From an uncultured Phenylobacterium sp. (GTDB lineage Bacteria; Pseudomonadota; Alphaproteobacteria; Caulobacterales; Caulobacteraceae), in the NCBI RefSeq assembly GCF_902826855.1, contig NZ_CADEGK010000006.1:1-38404 (forward strand): a stretch of 38,404 nt of DNA, read 5' to 3'. Under the pieces are notes generated by a model. It worked only from the letters and a program-made list of their open reading frames with translations. It was not told where the DNA came from and made no database searches. The position numbers and the translations under genes were made by a program. Below are positions 22,829 to 32,469 of the stretch, piece after piece. Within the stretch, counting starts at the first letter, position 1, and every line of letters begins with the position of its first letter.

Positions 22829-22946
22829 CCGTCTGCCCTCCGCGACAATGAAACGCTTCCGCAACCTGCGGTCGGTTATGCGACAACACCTTGGCCCCGT
22901 GCGATTCCGATTTGGACTCAGCACTCGGGCGTTGTTGGATGGGCAT

Positions 22947-24275
22947 ATGTCGGCAGGGGTCCAGGCGCGAGTGCTGATTATCGCACGCGACGATTCCGCG
23001 GCGGGTCCTCTTGCTGAGGGGCTCGACCGGTTGGGTTGGCGCACCGTCACTGCGCGCACCGAGGTCGCCGCGGCGGCCGCCCTGTCCGATCTGCAGATCC
23101 AGGCCGCGATCATCGACCTGGGGACAATCGAGACCGATTTCCACATCGCCGAGCGCCTGCGCGCCGCCTGCCACCCGCGCCGGCTGCCGATCATCGCCAT
23201 GGGCGATCCCGACCCGTTCCAGAAGGAGCGCGGGTTCGATCTCACGCTCGCCGGACCGCTGCATCCGGCTCAGGCGGTCATGCGCCTGGAAACTCTGGTT
23301 CGCACCGCAGTTGCGGAAGAGGAATTCGAGGTTCGCCGCGGGACCTTCGCCGAGCGCGCCTGCGTGCTGGACGCCCCGGAGACCGACGCTTCGCCCTACC
23401 AGATCCTGGCCATCGGCGAGCCGACGCCGCAGTTCCTGGCCCTCTCCAATGCGCTGGCCCGCAACGGCGCCGAGGTGGTCGGCGCGTTCACGGCCTTCAC
23501 CGCTTTCGACTACCTGCACGAGCGCCAGTTCGATGCGGTCGTCCTGTGGGCGGAGGGCAATCCGCAGGAGGCGCTGTCGATCGCCGCCGGTCTGCGCCGC
23601 AACACGCGCCTCTACCACACACCCGCCCTCCTCTACATGCGCGCCGAGTCTCCGGTGACCGCCGCCGAGGCTTTTCACCGGGGCATCTCGGATGTTGCGT
23701 CTCCCGAGACTCCCGAGAGCGAGACGGCCCTACGGGTTGTCGAACTGGCTCGCGCCTACCGCCGTCAGAAGGCCGTGCGCAGCGCCCTCGAACAGGCGCG
23801 CAGCTCGGGCCTCATGGACGCGGCGACCGGGCTGTTCACCCGTGATCTCTTCGCCGGCCACCTCATGCGCCTGGCGCTGAGCGCCCAGGCCCGCAACCGC
23901 GCCTTGAGCGTCTGCGTTCTCAAGGTCGCCGAGAAAGCGGACCTGGCGGGGCCCCGCGCCGGCGGCTGGGTGGCCCGCGCCGTGCCCCAGATCGGGTCCA
24001 TGATCGGTCGCCTGGTTCGCGTGGAGGACACGGCCGCGCGCCTGGCGCCCGAGGTCTTCGCACTGGCCCTGCCGGCCACCCCCCTGCTCGCCGCGCGCGC
24101 CGCCGGAGAACGGATCGCCGCCGTCATCGGCTGCACAGCCTTCGAGGCCGGTCAGGGCAACACGCCCTTCGTCGTCGAGTTCGATCTGGGCGTCGCGGAG
24201 GTTGCTTCGCCGGAAGCCGTCGGTCACGCCCTCGAGCAGGCGGCCGCCATGGCCCAGACCCTCAAGGCAAGCTAG
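22947..24275 (+). CDS. popA: PopA-like c-di-GMP effector (REC-REC-degenerate GGDEF)
   Basis: A 442-residue protein from the ATG at 22947; an upstream in-frame ATG (22848) adds an arginine-rich stretch and is rejected. The first receiver-like domain (7-125) has candidate phospho-acceptor D57 (AAIIDLG). A second receiver-like domain spans about 148-265. The C-terminal GGDEF domain has APEVF (367-371) where active cyclases have GG(D/E)EF, so catalysis is unlikely. The inhibitory-site motif RVED (R358-D361) sits exactly five residues before it. C. crescentus PopA has the same architecture, with I-site R357. There it binds c-di-GMP at the pole and helps deliver CtrA for ClpXP degradation. Confidence 0.85.
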   Translation: MSAGVQARVLIIARDDSAAGPLAEGLDRLGWRTVTARTEVAAAAALSDLQIQAAIIDLGTIETDFHIAERLRAACHPRRLPIIAMGDPDPFQKERGFDLTLAGPLHPAQAVMRLETLVRTAVAEEEFEVRRGTFAERACVLDAPETDASPYQILAIGEPTPQFLALSNALARNGAEVVGAFTAFTAFDYLHERQFDAVVLWAEGNPQEALSIAAGLRRNTRLYHTPALLYMRAESPVTAAEAFHRGISDVASPETPESETALRVVELARAYRRQKAVRSALEQARSSGLMDAATGLFTRDLFAGHLMRLALSAQARNRALSVCVLKVAEKADLAGPRAGGWVARAVPQIGSMIGRLVRVEDTAARLAPEVFALALPATPLLAARAAGERIAAVIGCTAFEAGQGNTPFVVEFDLGVAEVASPEAVGHALEQAAAMAQTLKAS

Positions 24276-24285
24276 CCAGCGGACG

Positions 24286-24666
24286 CTACTTCTTGGCTGG
24301 CGGACGCGTCGCCGCGGCGGCCTTCTGCACCTGCGTCAGCGCCGTGCGCAGCTCCGTGTTGCGCGCATTGAGCTCGGCCCCGCAGCGCTGCAGCTCGGAC
24401 TGGACCTGCGCCGCCGCGGTAATCGTCTTGGCTTCCGCCACCAGTATCGGTCCCAGCTTGGACGAGACGCCGCGGGCCGCAAGCCGGCCCAGGAAATAGA
24501 AGGTGCCCCGACCGGCGGACTCCGTGTTCTTCGGGTCCTGGGCGGCGACCGATATCACCAGCACGCAGCGGGCGTCGGCCTTGTCCGCCGCGGTCTGGGC
24601 TACCGCCGGCGCAGCCATGCCCGTCAGGGCGATGGCGCCGCTCATGGCGATCAGGGTGGTGCGCAT
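24286..24666 (-). CDS. Small exported protein, unknown
   Basis: A 126-residue protein from an ATG at 24666 with AGGAG about ten bases upstream. A clear Sec signal peptide (MRTTLIAMSGAIALTGMAA, cleavage near AVAQ-TA at residue 24) precedes a short helical domain with two cysteines (ARCVLV, LQRCGAEL) that may pair. The lysine/proline-rich C-terminus ends PPAKK. It lies between the convergent popA and leftward mfd, 60 bases after the mfd stop. No function is assigned. Confidence 0.7.
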   Translation of the reverse strand: MRTTLIAMSGAIALTGMAAPAVAQTAADKADARCVLVISVAAQDPKNTESAGRGTFYFLGRLAARGVSSKLGPILVAEAKTITAAAQVQSELQRCGAELNARNTELRTALTQVQKAAAATRPPAKK

Positions 24667-24725
24667 CCGGTGGCTCCTTGTGTTGTCCCTCCGGTTGTAG
24701 GCCCGAAGAGATGGATCGTTCCTGA

Positions 24726-27700
24726 CTAGGCGGCCAGCTTGGCCAATTCCGCGAGCACCTTCTCCGCGGCGTCGAGGCGCTGCTTCGGCGTTTCCCACTC
24801 GCCCCTCACGACGACCTTGTTGTCCGGGCGCAGGCGCCACGCGACCTGGTTCTTGGCGATGAAGGCCACGAGGCTGCCGGGACTCTTGAAGTCGTCGTTG
24901 CGGAAGCTGACCACCGCGCCCTTCGGTCCGACGTCGATCTTGGCGACGTTGGCTTCACGGCACAGGCCCTTGATGGCGACCACTTTCAGCAGCTGGTCGG
25001 CTTCCGGCGGCAGCGGACCGAAGCGGTCGATCAGTTCGGCGGCCAGCGCCTCGCGGTCCTGCGACTTCTCGGCCTCCGAGATCCGTCGGTAGAGGGCCAG
25101 CCGCACGTTCAAATCGGCCACGTAGTCCTCGGGGATCAGCACGGCGGCGCCGGTGTTGATCTGCGGCGACCAGCCCCGGTCGGCGGCCAGGTCCTCGACG
25201 CCGGCGCGGGCGCGCAACTCGTTGACCGCATCCTCCAGCATCTGCTGGTAGAGCTCGACCCCAATCTCCTTGATGTGGCCGGATTGCTCCTCGCCCAAGA
25301 GGTTCCCGCCGCCGCGGATGTCGAGGTCGTGGCTGGCGAGCTGGAAGCCGGCGCCCAGGCTATCAAGGGACTGCAACACCTTCAGCCGCTTTTCGGCCGA
25401 CAGCGTGATCTGCTTCTCCGCCGGCGTCGTCAGGTAGGCGAAGGCGCGGGCCTTGGAGCGACCCACCCGGCCCCGCAGCTGGTAGAGCTGGGCCAGGCCG
25501 AACATGTCGGCCCGGTGGATGATCAGGGTGTTGGCGGTAGGGATGTCCAGACCGCTCTCCACGATCGTGGTCGACAGCAGCACGTCGTACTGGCCGTCGT
25601 AGAAGGCGCTCATCACCTCCTCGAGCTGCGTCGGGGCCATCTGCCCGTGGCCGACCACGAACTTCACCTCGGGCACCTGTTCGCGGATGAACCGCTCCAG
25701 CTGCGCCAGGTCGGAGATCCGCGGGGCCACGAAGTAGGCCTGACCGCCACGGTATTTCTCGCGCAGCAGCGCCTCGCGCAGCACCACCGGATCCCAGGGG
25801 GTGATGTAGGTGCGCACCGCCAGGCGATCGACCGGCGGGGTCGCAATGATCGACATCTCGCGGATGCCGGAGAGCGACAACTGCAGCGTCCGGGGGATGG
25901 GCGTGGCGGTCAGGGTCAGCATGTGCACGTCGGCGCGCAGCTCCTTGAGCTTCTCCTTGTGCTTGACCCCGAAGTGCTGCTCCTCGTCGACGATAACCAG
26001 GCCCAGGTTGTGGAAACTCACCTGCTTCGAAAGCACCGCGTGGGTGCCGACGATGATCTCCACCTCGCCCTTGGCCAGCCCCTCGCGGGTCTCGGCGGCT
26101 TCCTTGGCCGGGACCAGTCGCGACAGGCGGCGCACCTTGACCGGCCAGCCCTCGAACCGCTCGGTGAAGGTCTTGTAGTGCTGGCGCGCGAGCAGCGTCG
26201 TGGGCGCCACGATCGCCACCTGCTGGCCGCTCATGGCCACGACGAAGGCGGCCCGCAGCGCGACCTCGGTCTTGCCGAAGCCCACGTCGCCGCAGATCAG
26301 CCGGTCCATCGGCTTGCCGGCCGCCAGGTCCTCCAGGACGTCGCCGATCGAAGCCAGTTGATCGTCGGTTTCCTCATAGGGGAACCGCGCGCAGAACTCG
26401 TCGAACAGGCCGGCCGGCGGCTCCATCGGATCGCTGAGCTTGGTGGCCCGCTCGGCGGCGATGCGGATCAGGCCATCGGCCATCTCGCGCAGCCGCTCCT
26501 TGGCCTTCGCCTTGCGCGCCTGCCACGCCGCCCCGCCCAGGCGGTCGAGCTGCACGCCCTCGTTGTCCGCGCCGTAGCGGGTCAGGAGGTCGATGTTCTC
26601 CACCGGCAGGTACAGCTTCGCCTCGCCGCCGTACTGCAGCTCCAGCGTGTCGTGCGGCGCACCCTGCACGTCCAGGGTCTTCAGCCCCTCGTAGCGCGCG
26701 ATCCCGTGGTCGATGTGGACCACCAGGTCGCCGGGCGTCAGGGCGGAGGCCTCGGCCAGGAAATTCGATGCGCGGCGGCGCTTGCGGGGCCGGGCCAGCC
26801 GGTCACCCAAGATGTCCGTTTCGGAAATGACCGCCAGGCTCTCGGTCTCGAACCCGGCGTCCAGCGGCAGCACCACGCGCTGCGGCTTCTTCGGGTCCGC
26901 CGCGCGCGCGGCGTCCCAATAGGGGGCGAGCGGCAGTGACGTCAGGCCATGGTCGGCCAGCATGTGCATCAGCCGGTCCGACGAACCGTCCGACCATGAG
27001 GCGAACAGCACGCGCTTACCGGCCGCCGACAGCTTCTGCGCGTGATCGACCGTCGCCTCGAACAGGTTGACGCTGTCAAGCTTGCGCTCGGCGGCGAAGG
27101 TGCGCCCCGCCTTGGCGCCCATGTCGATAACCGCCTCGCCCTCGGCCTCGTTGAAGGACGAGAACCGCCGCGTGGCCCGCACCCGCAGCGCCGCGTCCCA
27201 CTCCTCGGCGTCGAGGTAGAGCCGTGAAGGCTCCAGCGGGTGATAGTGCACCTTTCGCTCAGTGATGGACCGCGCCTCATAGGCGTCGGCGATCATCGCC
27301 AGCCGCTCGTCGCGGGCGTCGCGCGCCAGGTGGTCCAGCGCGATCGCCGCATCCTTTGGCAGGTAGTCGAACACGGTGGCCAGGCCGTCGTAGAACAGCG
27401 CCAGATAGTGCTCCATCCCCGCGCGGCGACCGCCCTCGGAAATGGTCGCATACAGCGGGTCGTCGCCGGCCGCGCCGAACGCCTCGAGGTAGCCGGTGCG
27501 GAAGCGGCTGACCGCTTTCTTGTCCAGCAGCGCCTCGCTGACCGGCAGCAGCGAGACCTCCTTCAGCTGCTTGGTCGAACGCTGCGTCTCCGGATCGAAG
27601 GCGCGGATGGACTCCAGCGTCTCGCCGAACAGATCCAGGCGCACAGGCTCGTCGCCACCCGGCGGGAAGACGTCGATCACCCCGCCGCGGATGGCGAACT

Positions 27701-28211
27701 CGCCCTTCTCCGAAACGGTGGAAGCGCGGCTGTAGCCGTTGATGGCGAAATAGCGCTCCAGGTCGGCGATCTCGACCGAATTGCCCGGCCTCGCCGAATA
27801 GCCCGCGCCCTCAACCGCAGATATCGGCGGAACCCGCTGAACCAGCGCCGCTGCCGTCGTCACCAGGAGACGCGGCTTGGCGTCGAAGCCCTCGGCCAGG
27901 CGCGACAGGATGGCCATCCGCTGCGCCGCGACCCCGGCCGATGGCCCGACCCGGTCATAGGGCAGGCAATCCCAGGCCGGGAAATGCAGCACTTCCACAT
28001 CCTGGGCGAAGAATCGGAACGCGTCGACGAAGGCGGAGAGCCGGGTGCCGTCGCGCGCCACGAAGACCGACAGCCCTTTGCGCGCCCGCACCAGGTCGGC
28101 CATCACCAGGGCGTCGAAGCCCTCCGGCGCGCCCACCAGGTCGAGGCGGCCCGGATCCTCAGCTACCCGGCGCATCTGCGCCGCACCAGCCGGCCGGTTT
28201 CCGTCAGCCAT
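24726..28211 (-). CDS. mfd: Transcription-repair coupling factor
   Basis: A 1161-residue Mfd. The N-terminal UvrB-homology region recruits UvrA. A CarD-like RNA-polymerase-interacting domain lies near 490-540 (GDLVVHIDHGIARYEGL). The helicase-like translocase follows: Walker A GDVGFGKT (K647), DEEQ (D742), and motif VI region QLRGRVGRSK (near 905). A C-terminal TRCF domain closes it (about 1000-1100). Mfd removes stalled RNA polymerase at DNA lesions and recruits nucleotide-excision repair. Length is normal. The ATG overlaps the sdhE stop by 8 bases, implying coupled translation. Confidence 0.97.
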   Translation of the reverse strand: MADGNRPAGAAQMRRVAEDPGRLDLVGAPEGFDALVMADLVRARKGLSVFVARDGTRLSAFVDAFRFFAQDVEVLHFPAWDCLPYDRVGPSAGVAAQRMAILSRLAEGFDAKPRLLVTTAAALVQRVPPISAVEGAGYSARPGNSVEIADLERYFAINGYSRASTVSEKGEFAIRGGVIDVFPPGGDEPVRLDLFGETLESIRAFDPETQRSTKQLKEVSLLPVSEALLDKKAVSRFRTGYLEAFGAAGDDPLYATISEGGRRAGMEHYLALFYDGLATVFDYLPKDAAIALDHLARDARDERLAMIADAYEARSITERKVHYHPLEPSRLYLDAEEWDAALRVRATRRFSSFNEAEGEAVIDMGAKAGRTFAAERKLDSVNLFEATVDHAQKLSAAGKRVLFASWSDGSSDRLMHMLADHGLTSLPLAPYWDAARAADPKKPQRVVLPLDAGFETESLAVISETDILGDRLARPRKRRRASNFLAEASALTPGDLVVHIDHGIARYEGLKTLDVQGAPHDTLELQYGGEAKLYLPVENIDLLTRYGADNEGVQLDRLGGAAWQARKAKAKERLREMADGLIRIAAERATKLSDPMEPPAGLFDEFCARFPYEETDDQLASIGDVLEDLAAGKPMDRLICGDVGFGKTEVALRAAFVVAMSGQQVAIVAPTTLLARQHYKTFTERFEGWPVKVRRLSRLVPAKEAAETREGLAKGEVEIIVGTHAVLSKQVSFHNLGLVIVDEEQHFGVKHKEKLKELRADVHMLTLTATPIPRTLQLSLSGIREMSIIATPPVDRLAVRTYITPWDPVVLREALLREKYRGGQAYFVAPRISDLAQLERFIREQVPEVKFVVGHGQMAPTQLEEVMSAFYDGQYDVLLSTTIVESGLDIPTANTLIIHRADMFGLAQLYQLRGRVGRSKARAFAYLTTPAEKQITLSAEKRLKVLQSLDSLGAGFQLASHDLDIRGGGNLLGEEQSGHIKEIGVELYQQMLEDAVNELRARAGVEDLAADRGWSPQINTGAAVLIPEDYVADLNVRLALYRRISEAEKSQDREALAAELIDRFGPLPPEADQLLKVVAIKGLCREANVAKIDVGPKGAVVSFRNDDFKSPGSLVAFIAKNQVAWRLRPDNKVVVRGEWETPKQRLDAAEKVLAELAKLAA

Positions 28212-28500
28212 TGGCGGAGCCCCTGGGATTTATGTCGGCGTGAACTTCATCCCGGAACGCCCTGAGCTGGTGCATCAAAACGCCGTCGAAGGGTGCGGGC
28301 GCCGGAGCCCGTTCCAGGATCCACCCATAGACGTCGTGATCCGCTTCCTCGAGCAGGGCCTCGAACAGATCCAGCTCGGCCTCGCTGAAACCGGGGACAT
28401 GACGATCGGCGAACGGCCCCAGGATGAGGTCCGCTTCCCTGAAGCCCCGCCGCCAGGCGCGCATCTTCAGTTTCTTCCGTCGGGCATCGTCGATGGTCAT
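28204..28500 (-). CDS. sdhE: Succinate dehydrogenase assembly factor SdhE
   Basis: A 98-residue protein with the SdhE signature RAWRRGFREADLILGPFAD (about 14-32, containing RGxxE). It helps insert FAD into SdhA. The start could be ATG 28500 (MTIDD) or 28515 (MPRSQM); neither has a strong ribosome-binding site. The neighbouring sdhE-mfd pair and a nearby recG is an arrangement often seen in alphaproteobacteria. Confidence 0.88.
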   Translation of the reverse strand: MTIDDARRKKLKMRAWRRGFREADLILGPFADRHVPGFSEAELDLFEALLEEADHDVYGWILERAPAPAPFDGVLMHQLRAFRDEVHADINPRGSANG

Positions 28501-28573
28501 TTGGGAACGCGGCATATAGGCCCGGTGCGTTCGCCGCGCCAGCCAGAACCCGACGAAGCGGCGGTTCGTCGGC

Positions 28574-29383
28574 CTACTTAGACGCGGCCGCCTTGGTCGG
28601 ATAGGTGACGAGCTTGGCCCGCAGGCTCTCGATCTCTGCGTTGATCGCCTTGCTCCGGCGCTCGGCCAGCAGGAGTTCAGTGGCAAGCGCGTTGGCCGGC
28701 GCGCCGACGATCGGCTGCACGGTGGACTGGCGAACCCGGCTGACCGTGAAGCCGCCGGGCTCGTTCGACACGAAGGGCTCGCCTGGCGGCACCTTGCGGA
28801 TGGCGGCGGAGAGCTGCGGGTTCGCCCGCAGGGTATCGAAGCCCTGGACGCTGCGGCGGAACGGGATGCCGCGGCCTCTCAGTACGCGCTCGACCTCCTC
28901 CAGGGTTTTCGTGGGGCGCAGTGCGGTCACCAGGGCGGCATTGAGCGGCACGTTGGTGCGCAGTTGGTCGAAGATGTAGCCGCTGCGTTCCGCAAACCGC
29001 TCCGGGTGGGTCTGGACATAGGCCTGCGCCTCCGCGGCCGTCGGAGGCTTCACCTTCGACTGCATCGCACTCAGCGCCAGGCCCGCGTCGACGGACTCCA
29101 TCGCCGCGGCTTTGATCACCCGGGCTTCCGCTGTCTTGTCGAGGTCGTCGGCGCGGGCCCTCCGGGCCAGCAGCTTGCGCATGACGATCTGCTCGAGCGC
29201 GGCGCGACGGACATCCGGGTCGTCGGCCCGCGCCACGCCGCCCAGCCTCAGCTCCGCGCTGAGCTCCGCCTCGGTGATCTTCTCGCCGGCGACAGTGGCC
29301 AGGACCGTCTCATCGCCGCCCGTCCTGGCGCAACCGGCCATCGCGAGCATCGCCACGATCGCCAAGCATGTCCCTGCGCGCAT
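28574..29383 (-). CDS. PpiC/SurA-like peptidyl-prolyl isomerase lipoprotein (EpsD-like)
   Basis: Reads as a lipoprotein: MRAGTCLAIVAMLAMAGC, with lipobox LAMAGC and lipidated C18 from the ATG at 29383 (an in-frame ATG at 29410 adds nine residues). The mature part (about 269 residues in all) has SurA-like N-terminal helices (KITEAELSAELRLGG, LEQIVMRKLLARRA) and a degenerate parvulin-type region ending KVPPGEPFVSNEPGGFTVSRV (near 190). It resembles EpsD-family foldases of exopolysaccharide clusters, but no such cluster is in view. Diverges from recG over an 84-base region. Confidence 0.7.
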   Translation of the reverse strand: MRAGTCLAIVAMLAMAGCARTGGDETVLATVAGEKITEAELSAELRLGGVARADDPDVRRAALEQIVMRKLLARRARADDLDKTAEARVIKAAAMESVDAGLALSAMQSKVKPPTAAEAQAYVQTHPERFAERSGYIFDQLRTNVPLNAALVTALRPTKTLEEVERVLRGRGIPFRRSVQGFDTLRANPQLSAAIRKVPPGEPFVSNEPGGFTVSRVRQSTVQPIVGAPANALATELLLAERRSKAINAEIESLRAKLVTYPTKAAASK

Positions 29384-29467
29384 GATTTTCCAGCCCCGAA
29401 TAGCCGCCATCGATCCCGGCTCGACCCTATGATGCGCAGGCTGACCCGTGAAGGCTATGCTTGCGCT

Positions 29468-31543
29468 ATGCGGCCGGAGATTCTGTTCCCGCTCTTTGCA
29501 CCCCTCAGCACGCTGAAGGGCGTGGGACCGCGCGTGGCGCCCCTGCTTGCCAGGGTGGCCGGCGACAAGGTGCGCGACGTGCTGTGGCTACGGCCCCATT
29601 CGATCGTGCGCCGCACGCCGGCCGTGCTCTCCGCCGCGATCGACGGCCAGGTAATGACCTTCGAGGTCGCCATCCAGGACCACCAGAGACCGCGCACCTC
29701 CGCCCAGCCCTGGCGCATGCAGGTCGCCGACGAGACCGGCCTGATGACCCTCGTCTTCTTCGGCCGCTTCGGCGAAGGCCTCGCCCAGCGCCATCCGGTC
29801 GGCGCCAGGCGCGTTGTCTCCGGGCGGGTCGAGGAGTCCAAGTTCGGCCGCCAGATGGTCCACCCCGACTACATGGTGGCCCCGGACAAGGCCGATGAGA
29901 TCCCCGAGGTCGAGGCGGTCTATCCCGCCACCGAGGGCTTGCCGCCGCGCCGGGTGCGCGCCTTCGCCCACGAGGCCCTTTCGCACGCGCCTGAGATGCC
30001 GGAGTGGCAGGACCCCGCCTGGCTCGCCCGGCAGGGGTTCCCGTCCTGGCGCGAGGCGCTGGCGCGCACCCACAACCCCGAGGCAGAGGCGGACCTGGAG
30101 GCATCCAGCGCCCACCGCCGGCGGCTGGCCTACGACGAACTCCTTGCCCACCAGCTGGCCATGGCCCAGCGCAAGGCCGCCCGGCGCCGCGAGCCCGCCC
30201 CGCGCATCGCCGCCGGCGCTCTGGCCGGCCGCATCCAGGCCGCCCTGCCGTTTCGCTTCACCGGCGCCCAGGACCGCGCCCTGGCCGACATTCGCGCCGA
30301 CCTTGCCGCCGGCGAGCGGATGAGCCGTCTCGTCCAGGGCGACGTGGGCTCGGGCAAGACCGTGGTGGCCATGTGCGCCATGGCCGACGTCGCCGAGGCC
30401 GGCGGGCAATCCGCCCTGATGGCGCCGACCGAGATCCTCGCGCGCCAGCACTTCGAGACGCTTTCCGGGCCGTTGGAGATCCACGGCCTGGGCGTTGTGC
30501 TGCTCACGGGTCGCGATAAGGGCGCGGTGCGCGCCGCGAAGCTCCGCGCCCTGGCGTCCGGCGCGGCCAAGGTCGCCGTCGGCACCCACGCGCTGTTCCA
30601 GGACGAAGTGGCCTTCCACAAACTCCAGCTCGTGATCGTCGATGAACAGCACCGCTTCGGCGTCGCCGAGCGCCAACGGCTGCAGGCCAAGGGCCCGGGC
30701 ACGCACCTGATCGCCATGTCGGCCACACCGATCCCGCGCACGCTGGAGCTCACCATGTACGGCGACCTGGACGTCAGCCGCATCGAGGAGAAGCCCCCCG
30801 GTCGCACGCCGGTGGCCACCCGCGCCGTGCCCATGCCCCGCATCGACGAAATCGTCGGCCGGCTGAAGCAGGCCGTGGCCGGCGGCGCCCAGGCCTTCTG
30901 GATCTGCCCGCTGGTCTCGGAATCCGAGCTCAGCGACCTCGCCGCGGCCGAACAGCGGGCCAAGGCGCTGCGTCACCTGATCGGCCCGGGCGTCGGCCTC
31001 GTGCACGGCCAGATGCCGGCTGCTGAAAAGGACGCCGTGATGTCCGACTTCGCCGACAATAAGCTGTCCGTGCTGGTGGCGACCACCGTGGTTGAGGTGG
31101 GGGTCAACGTCCCGAACGCCACCATCATGGTCATCGAACAGGCCGAGCGCTTTGGCCTGGCCCAGTTGCACCAGCTACGCGGTCGTGTGGGCCGGGGCCG
31201 GCGCGAGAGCGCCTGCGTCCTGCTCTACGACCCGCCGCTCAGTGAAACCGCCCAGCAGCGGCTCGACATCCTGCGCCGCACCGACGACGGCTTCGCGATC
31301 GCCGAACGTGACCTGGAGCTCCGGGGCGGCGGCGACGCCCTGGGCCTGCGCCAGTCGGGCCTGCCCGACTACGTCTTCGCCGATCCCTTCGCGCACCGCG
31401 ACCTGATCGCCGCCGCCGGCGACGACGCCCGCCTTATCGTCAGCCGCGACCCCGACCTCAAGTCCGAGCGCGGCCAGGCGCTGCAGGTGCTACAGGAACT
31501 GTTCGACTGGAAAGCAGGGCTCGCCCTGCGCGATGCAGGCTGA
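29468..31543 (+). CDS. recG: ATP-dependent DNA helicase RecG
   Basis: A 691-residue RecG. The N-terminal wedge (OB-fold) region starts with STLKGVGPRVAPLLAR, followed by Walker A GDVGSGKT (G291) and DEQH (D392-H395), and ends with QLRGRVGRGRR and an ELRGGGDALGLRQSGLPDY-type C-terminus. RecG remodels stalled replication forks and branched DNA. The ATG at 29468 lacks a Shine-Dalgarno sequence; an earlier in-frame start near 29429 is possible. Followed 11 bases later by the GFA-family gene. Confidence 0.96.
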   Translation: MRPEILFPLFAPLSTLKGVGPRVAPLLARVAGDKVRDVLWLRPHSIVRRTPAVLSAAIDGQVMTFEVAIQDHQRPRTSAQPWRMQVADETGLMTLVFFGRFGEGLAQRHPVGARRVVSGRVEESKFGRQMVHPDYMVAPDKADEIPEVEAVYPATEGLPPRRVRAFAHEALSHAPEMPEWQDPAWLARQGFPSWREALARTHNPEAEADLEASSAHRRRLAYDELLAHQLAMAQRKAARRREPAPRIAAGALAGRIQAALPFRFTGAQDRALADIRADLAAGERMSRLVQGDVGSGKTVVAMCAMADVAEAGGQSALMAPTEILARQHFETLSGPLEIHGLGVVLLTGRDKGAVRAAKLRALASGAAKVAVGTHALFQDEVAFHKLQLVIVDEQHRFGVAERQRLQAKGPGTHLIAMSATPIPRTLELTMYGDLDVSRIEEKPPGRTPVATRAVPMPRIDEIVGRLKQAVAGGAQAFWICPLVSESELSDLAAAEQRAKALRHLIGPGVGLVHGQMPAAEKDAVMSDFADNKLSVLVATTVVEVGVNVPNATIMVIEQAERFGLAQLHQLRGRVGRGRRESACVLLYDPPLSETAQQRLDILRRTDDGFAIAERDLELRGGGDALGLRQSGLPDYVFADPFAHRDLIAAAGDDARLIVSRDPDLKSERGQALQVLQELFDWKAGLALRDAG

Positions 31544-31554
31544 GAGGGGACGAC

Positions 31555-31977
31555 ATGTGGACCGGCCGATGCCTCTGCGGCGCTTGCGCTTACACGATCG
31601 AAGGCGACCCGATCGTCGTGGCTCACTGCCACTGCCTCGACTGCCAGCGGGGGACCGGCGCGGGACATGCCACGAGCGCGATGTTTGACGCCGCGGGCAT
31701 AACGATCACCGGCGATCCCTCCGTCTACGAGCAGGTGAGCGAGGCCGGCAACACCGTCACCCGGCTCTTCTGCGGCGGCTGTGGCAGCCAGCTGTTCGGG
31801 CGCAACACGGGCATGCCCGGCGTGATGGCCGCTTCACTGGGCACGCTTGATCAGGCGGACGAGCTGACCCCCCAGGTGGCGATCTTCGCCCGCGCGCGAC
31901 GCCATTGGGACGCTGTGGACCCCGCGCTGCCCACCTATGACGGCCAACCCGACTGGAAGCCCGGCGACGACGTCTGA
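31555..31977 (+). CDS. GFA-family (glutathione-dependent formaldehyde-activating-like) protein
   Basis: A 140-residue protein with the zinc-binding cysteines of the GFA fold: CLCGAC (7-12), HCHCLDC (24-30) and FCGGCGS (about 72-78). The family is named for Gfa, which was reported to promote S-hydroxymethylglutathione formation, but most members have no known substrate. GAGGGGAC precedes the ATG. It follows recG by 11 bases and may be co-transcribed. Confidence 0.8.
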   Translation: MWTGRCLCGACAYTIEGDPIVVAHCHCLDCQRGTGAGHATSAMFDAAGITITGDPSVYEQVSEAGNTVTRLFCGGCGSQLFGRNTGMPGVMAASLGTLDQADELTPQVAIFARARRHWDAVDPALPTYDGQPDWKPGDDV

Positions 31978-32061
31978 CGGCCGCGTCCTGCAGAATTGTC
32001 GGCGCCGGCCCACGCCATTCGTCCAGAGGCATGAGTCCACCGCGCCGCAGGAGCCGCCGCC

Positions 32062-32412
32062 ATGAAGTACCTCTGCCTCGTCTATCTCGAACCCGGCGCT
32101 CTGGCGGGATTGAATGCAGAGCAGCAAGCCGACCTGGACCGCGCGTCCCTGGCCTATGACGCCGAACTGGAGAGGCGCGGGCACTTCATCGCCGCCTCGG
32201 CCCTGCAGGACGTCTCGAGCGCCAGCACCATCCGCCGCCGTGGCGGCAGGACCCTCGTCGTCGACGGCCCGTTCGCCGAGACCAAGGAGGTCCTGGCGGG
32301 CTTCATCTTCATCGAGGCGCGCGACAAGGCCGAGGCGATTGAAATCGCCAGCCACGTCCCCGTCGGCCAATTCGGCAGCATCGAGGTGCGGCCGGATTTG
32401 GATATCGGCTGA
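32062..32412 (+). CDS. YCII-related (DGPF-domain) protein
   Basis: A 116-residue protein starting MKYLCLVYLEP, with the DGPFAETKE motif (about 74-82) that defines the DGPF/YCII family, often seen beside sigma factors of the ECF type. The biochemical function is unknown; the fold is ferredoxin-like. AGGAG lies eight bases before the ATG. No sigma-factor gene is adjacent. Confidence 0.82.
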   Translation: MKYLCLVYLEPGALAGLNAEQQADLDRASLAYDAELERRGHFIAASALQDVSSASTIRRRGGRTLVVDGPFAETKEVLAGFIFIEARDKAEAIEIASHVPVGQFGSIEVRPDLDIG

Positions 32413-32469
32413 GTTGGCGCACGCCTGCGGCTGTGGTTTGTGGGCCGGTCCAAGCTCGTAAGGAACCCC

